A DNA stretch of 9,967 nt from Burkholderiales bacterium (GTDB lineage Bacteria > Pseudomonadota > Gammaproteobacteria > Burkholderiales > SG8-39): NCBI GenBank assembly GCA_020846575.1, contig JADLDQ010000061.1, positions 1 to 9,967 of the forward strand, written 5' to 3'. Shown here piece after piece: positions 6,782 to 9,967 of the stretch. The position numbers were made by a program, and so were the translations under genes. The notes beneath the pieces are model-generated. The model had not been told where the DNA came from and did no database searches. It worked only from the letters and a program-made list of their open reading frames with translations. Position 1 is the first letter of the stretch, and each line of letters starts with the position of its first letter.

Positions 6782-8398
6782 ATGAGCGCGAATCCTCAGC
6801 CTGCAGCGCCAGCCGACATTGCACGAGAGGCCATCCGCCAGATCGGCCTGCGGCGCATGCTGCCCACGCCGGACAACTACGCGCGGCTGTACGCCGAGAT
6901 CTCCGGCGTTGCGGAGCCGGACCGGACCGGCGCACCCTGCGGCGAGGCCGCGCTCGATACGCAGGACTGGGCGGCGCTCATCCAGGACCTGGTGGCGGGG
7001 CTGGAGGCGCGCGATCCGCGCATCACCCGGGAACGCAAGCGCCGGCGGCTCGAGTACGCGCTCGCCGCGGCGGCACGCGACCCGCAGCGGCTGTACGCGC
7101 GGCTGCGCCGGCTTGCCGCCGACTGGCGCGAAGCGCCGGCTGCCGGCGCCGAGGCGCAGCCCGCGGCGGCCGAGGCGCTCAGCGGCCTGCGCGGGGCGGA
7201 GGCCGCCGAGCGGCTGCGCGGGCTGCTCGCCGCGGCGATACAGCACGGCGTGGTGGAACAGATGCGCCATGTCCCGGAAATCGTCGCCGAGGCCTCGGCG
7301 CTGATTCCGGCGGCGCGCGCGGCGCATGGCACGGCGGAACTGGAGGCGCTCGCGGCGCCGCTGCGCCGGCTCTGGATGCGCCTGGGGCGCGCCGGGGGGC
7401 GCCCGGGTGACGTGATCCAGGGGCTGCGTGACCTGCTGGACGCTCTCATCGAGAACGTGGGCGAACTGGTCCCCGAGGACCGCTGGATGAGCGGCCAGCT
7501 GCATCGGCTGCGCAGCCTGCTCGCTGCGCCCCCGGAGGCGCGCACCATCCGCGCGGTCGAGCGCGAGTTCCGATCGCTGGTGATCAAGCAGAGCAATCTC
7601 AAGAACAGCATGGAGCAGGCGAGGAACACGCTCAAGGACATGGTCACCCAGTTCCTGGACCATCTCGGGCACATGGCCGCGCACACCGGCGACTACCAGG
7701 AGCGCCTGGGACGGCACGCCCAGCGCATCGCCCAGTCCGAGGACCTGACCCAGCTCGGCGCGGTGCTGGCGCAGGTGCTGGGCGAGACGCGCACCATGCA
7801 GGCCGACATGCTGCGCTCGCACGAGGAACTGGGCGCCGCGCATGACAAGGCCCAGTCGCAGGAACAGCGCATCGCCGGCCTGGAACAGGAGCTGAGCGCG
7901 GTCAGCGCGCTGGTGCGCGAGGATGCGCTCACGCACGTGCTCAACCGGCGCGGGTTCGAGGAGGCCTGGTCGGTCGAGATCGCGCGCTGCGCGCGCGTGA
8001 ACGCGCCGGTGTGCCTCGCGCTGCTGGACGTGGACAACTTCAAGAGCCTCAACGACCGCCTGGGGCACCTGGCCGGGGACGCGGCGCTGGTGCACCTGGC
8101 GGGCATCGTGCGCTCGGCGCTGCGGCCCTCGGACGTGGTCGCCCGTTACGGGGGCGAGGAGTTCGTCATCCTGCTGCCGGGCGCCTCGGTCGAGGAGGCG
8201 GTGGCGGCGATGGTGCGCGTGCAGCGCGAGCTGACCCGGCGGCTGTTCATGAACAACAACGAGCGCGTCCTGATCACCTTCAGCGCCGGCGTCACCGAGC
8301 GAGGGCCGCAGGAATCCGAGCAGGAGGTGCTGCGGCGCGCCGACACGGCGCTCTACCAGGCGAAGGCCGCGGGCAAGAACCGCGTGATGTCGATCTGA
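6782..8398 (+). CDS. Cytoplasmic diguanylate cyclase (GGDEF protein) following flgL
   Basis: The product makes c-di-GMP from two GTP molecules. The 538-residue protein has no signal peptide or membrane segment. The N-terminal part begins AREAIRQIGLRRMLPTPDNYARLYAEI, a pattern I recall from betaproteobacterial GGDEF proteins of unassigned sensory input, and is helical and Ala/Arg-rich. A probable coiled coil lies at about 255-380. The GGDEF domain covers about 380-538, with DALTHVLNRRGFEEA at its start and LLDVDNFKSLND for metal and nucleotide binding. The active-site GGEEF is at 457-461, and an RPSD at 448-451, five residues before it, is the RxxD product-inhibition site. Both active and inhibitory sites are intact, so it should be a working, feedback-controlled enzyme. 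The ATG lies 7 bases after the flgL stop without a strong ribosome binding site. No EAL or HD-GYP domain is present. The signal it senses is unknown. Confidence 0.93.
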   Translation: MSANPQPAAPADIAREAIRQIGLRRMLPTPDNYARLYAEISGVAEPDRTGAPCGEAALDTQDWAALIQDLVAGLEARDPRITRERKRRRLEYALAAAARDPQRLYARLRRLAADWREAPAAGAEAQPAAAEALSGLRGAEAAERLRGLLAAAIQHGVVEQMRHVPEIVAEASALIPAARAAHGTAELEALAAPLRRLWMRLGRAGGRPGDVIQGLRDLLDALIENVGELVPEDRWMSGQLHRLRSLLAAPPEARTIRAVEREFRSLVIKQSNLKNSMEQARNTLKDMVTQFLDHLGHMAAHTGDYQERLGRHAQRIAQSEDLTQLGAVLAQVLGETRTMQADMLRSHEELGAAHDKAQSQEQRIAGLEQELSAVSALVREDALTHVLNRRGFEEAWSVEIARCARVNAPVCLALLDVDNFKSLNDRLGHLAGDAALVHLAGIVRSALRPSDVVARYGGEEFVILLPGASVEEAVAAMVRVQRELTRRLFMNNNERVLITFSAGVTERGPQESEQEVLRRADTALYQAKAAGKNRVMSI

Positions 8399-8423
8399 GG
8401 GCGCAGCGCGCCCGCGGCGCGCG
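8399..8423. terminator. GC-rich inverted repeat between convergent genes; possible bidirectional terminator
   Basis: The 25-bp gap between the two convergent stop codons contains GCGCGC (8406-8411), a 5-base loop and GCGCGC (8417-8422), which is symmetrical for both strands. No T-run follows on either strand, so intrinsic termination would be weak. Location is the main support. Confidence 0.3.
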
Positions 8424-9065
8424 TCAGATCCGGTCGATGAGCCCGCTCTTCAACGCGTAGTGGGTCAGCTCGGCGTTGTTCTTGAGCCCCATCTTCTCCA
8501 GCAGCCGCGCCCGGTAGACGCTCACCGTCTTGGGGCTGATGCAAAGCGTCTCGGCGATCTCGATCAGGGTCTTGCCCGAGGCGATCAGCTGCAGGGTCTG
8601 GAACTCCCGGTCGGACAGCAGCTCGTGGGGCGGCTGGTCCGCGTCCAGGTCGAGCGCCTCGGCGAGCGCCTCGGCCAGTTCCTCGGTGATGTACTTCTTG
8701 CCGCCGGCCAGGCGCCGCACCGCGTCCACCACCTTCTCGACCGCGCTGTTCTTGGTGATGTAGCCCGAGGCGCCGGCGCGGATCGCCCGCACCGCGGCCT
8801 GGTCTTCGGGGTACATCGAGAGCATCAGCACCGGCAGGCGCGGCCACTCCTTCTTGATGTGCTTCAGCGCCTCGATGCCGTTCTTGCCCGGCGGCATGGA
8901 GATGTCCAGCACCAGCACGTCGCACTCCTGCCTGCGCAGCAGGTGCAGCAGGTCGCCGGCGTTGGCGGCCTCGCCCACCACCTTCATGTCATCGGTGTCC
9001 GAGAGAATCTGGCGGATGCCGCGGCGCACCACCGCGTGGTCGTCGGCGAGGACTATGCGGATCAT
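8424..9065 (-). CDS. NarL/LuxR-family response regulator
   Basis: This is a two-component DNA-binding regulator of 213 residues, the usual length. The receiver domain (about 1-120) has the acid pocket D8-D9, phospho-acceptor D54 (LVLDISMP), the switch serine S83 (LMLSMYPEDQ) and K105 (GYITKNS). The C-terminal helix-turn-helix (about 148-210) shows LSDREFQTLQLIASG, then IAETLCISPKTVSVYRARLL, as in NarL, UvrY/GacA and BvgA relatives. All phosphorelay residues are present. Its gene follows the kinase by 56 bp on the same strand and is surely its partner. No strong ribosome binding site is seen before the ATG. It ends 25 bp from the cyclase stop, in the opposite direction. The target genes cannot be told from the window; the family alone does not identify a specific gene name. 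Confidence 0.94.
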   Translation of the reverse strand: MIRIVLADDHAVVRRGIRQILSDTDDMKVVGEAANAGDLLHLLRRQECDVLVLDISMPPGKNGIEALKHIKKEWPRLPVLMLSMYPEDQAAVRAIRAGASGYITKNSAVEKVVDAVRRLAGGKKYITEELAEALAEALDLDADQPPHELLSDREFQTLQLIASGKTLIEIAETLCISPKTVSVYRARLLEKMGLKNNAELTHYALKSGLIDRI

Positions 9066-9121
9066 GGCGCTGTCGGCTGGGCCGTAGGCCGGGCGCGGTG
9101 CGGGCCGTCGGGCGGCGCCCC

Positions 9122-9967
9122 TCAGGCCGGGGCGTGGCGCGGCGCGCGCATCACGGCGACGGTGCCGCCGTGCTCGCCGCTGTTGATCTCCAGGGTGCCG
9201 CCGAGCTCCTGGGCGCGCTCGCGCATGCCGCGGATGCCGTAGGCGTCGTTGCGGCGCCGGCTCGGGATGACGATGCCGATGCCGTCGTCGCGCACTTCCA
9301 GCACCACATCGGATTCGCCCACCTCCAGCCGCGCCGCGACCGCGCTCGCGCGGGCGTGCTTGGTGACGTTGGTGAGCAGTTCCTGGAAGATGCGGAAGAT
9401 CGCGGTGGCGCGCTCGCGGTCCAGCTCGGTTTCCTCGACGTTGCACACGAAGGCGCAGGCGATGCCGGCGTGTTTGCGGAAGTCGCGCGCGAGCCATTGC
9501 AGCGCGGAGACGAACCCGAAGTCCAGCACCGCCGGGCGCAGATCGCGCACCAGCCGCACGCTGGTCGAGGCGGCGGTATCCACCAGCTCGTCCATGTACT
9601 CCAGCTTCTCGCGGATCGCCTCGTCCCCGCCGAGCCTGCGCTTGAGCCAGACCAGGTCCGCGCGCAGGCCGGTGAGGGTGCCGCCGATCTCGTCGTGGAT
9701 CTCGCGCGCGATGCGGGCGCGCTCGGACTCGCGCGCCCGCGCCGCGTGCGCCGACTGCGCGCGCAGCTCGTCGCGCGAACGCGCGAGCTGCGCCTCGGTG
9801 AGCTTCTGCTCGGTGATGTCGGTCATCATCCCGGCCCACACCGTTCCCATCAGGTCCTGCTCGCTCGCGCTCGCGCCCACCTGCACCCAGCGCGGCGACC
9901 CGCCCCCGGCCGGGACGGCGCGCCCTTCCCAGCGGATGACGCTCGCGGGCGCGGAGGCCGAAAGGCA
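9122..9967 (-). CDS. Sensor histidine kinase (PAS / HisKA_3 / HATPase), 5' end outside window
   Basis: The frame is open from the window edge and gives 281 C-terminal residues. The visible part starts with the end of a PAS domain (RWEG, GGGSPRWVQVGAS, WAGMMTDITEQK). A short helical linker follows. Then comes the HisKA_3 dimerisation and phospho-acceptor region ERARIAREIHDEIGG, whose histidine codon is at 9695-9697 (residue 91 of the fragment). The ATP-binding domain follows with the N box (IFQELLTNVTKHA), G1 (VRDDGIGI) and G2 (YGIRGMRERAQELGG). This places it in the NarX/LiaS/DesK-like kinase group, which pairs with NarL-type regulators such as the one downstream. No membrane segment is visible in this part; an input or membrane domain may lie upstream. 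A GTG at 9886 is an internal codon, not the true start, since PAS sequence continues before it. Confidence 0.93.
   Translation of the reverse strand, partial: CLSASAPASVIRWEGRAVPAGGGSPRWVQVGASASEQDLMGTVWAGMMTDITEQKLTEAQLARSRDELRAQSAHAARARESERARIAREIHDEIGGTLTGLRADLVWLKRRLGGDEAIREKLEYMDELVDTAASTSVRLVRDLRPAVLDFGFVSALQWLARDFRKHAGIACAFVCNVEETELDRERATAIFRIFQELLTNVTKHARASAVAARLEVGESDVVLEVRDDGIGIVIPSRRRNDAYGIRGMRERAQELGGTLEINSGEHGGTVAVMRAPRHAPA

Noticed and set aside
6761..8095. 444-codon open frame on the minus strand opposite the cyclase gene
   Set aside because: No recognisable domain; composition of an antisense shadow.
8460..9242. 260-codon open frame on the plus strand over the response regulator and kinase
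   Set aside because: It lies opposite two genes with complete, conserved motifs and shows no domain itself.
9066..9839. Upstream in-frame extension of the response regulator frame
   Set aside because: The regulator clearly begins at MIRIVLADDH (9065); the extension is the shadow of the kinase gene in another frame.

Overview
The window lies inside a flagellar gene cluster of a GC-rich (about 70% by eye) proteobacterium, most likely a betaproteobacterium, with a gammaproteobacterium as the alternative. Two things point there. FlgJ is the two-domain form, with rod assembly and muramidase parts joined, which is typical of Beta- and Gammaproteobacteria. The gene order flgG-H-I-J-K-L is also the one seen in those classes. 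No insertion sequences, tRNAs, rRNAs, CRISPR arrays or prophage genes are visible, and codon use looks uniform.

Layout, plus strand (1-8398): 3' end of flgG (distal rod), flgH (L-ring lipoprotein), a small previously unlisted ORF for a 49-residue membrane peptide, flgI (P-ring), flgJ (rod cap and peptidoglycan hydrolase), flgK and flgL (hook-filament junction), then a cytoplasmic diguanylate cyclase with intact GGEEF and RxxD motifs. The genes are tightly packed, with stop/start overlaps at flgG/flgH, smORF/flgI and flgK/flgL, so they look like one operon entering from upstream. Layout, minus strand (9967-8424): a NarX/LiaS-type sensor kinase (5' end outside the window) followed by a NarL/LuxR-type response regulator, convergent with the cyclase across 25 bp.

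The flg genes build the outer part of the basal body in order: rod, P and L rings that let it pass the cell wall and outer membrane, a wall-digesting rod cap, and the two junction proteins between hook and filament. The cyclase placed directly after flgL probably ties c-di-GMP synthesis to flagellar gene expression. The kinase/regulator pair has no visible link to motility except position.

The most interesting items are: (1) the 49-codon ORF between flgH and flgI, with a perfect Shine-Dalgarno sequence, one predicted membrane helix and an ATGA overlap with flgI, which itself lacks a clear ribosome binding site; (2) five 21-bp repeats that stretch the FlgH lipoprotein signal peptide; (3) 12-bp repeats forming an APGV linker in FlgJ; (4) a beta-rich module present twice in FlgK and once in FlgL; (5) FlgI with only one mature cysteine. 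No gap of 300 bases or more lacks a gene.
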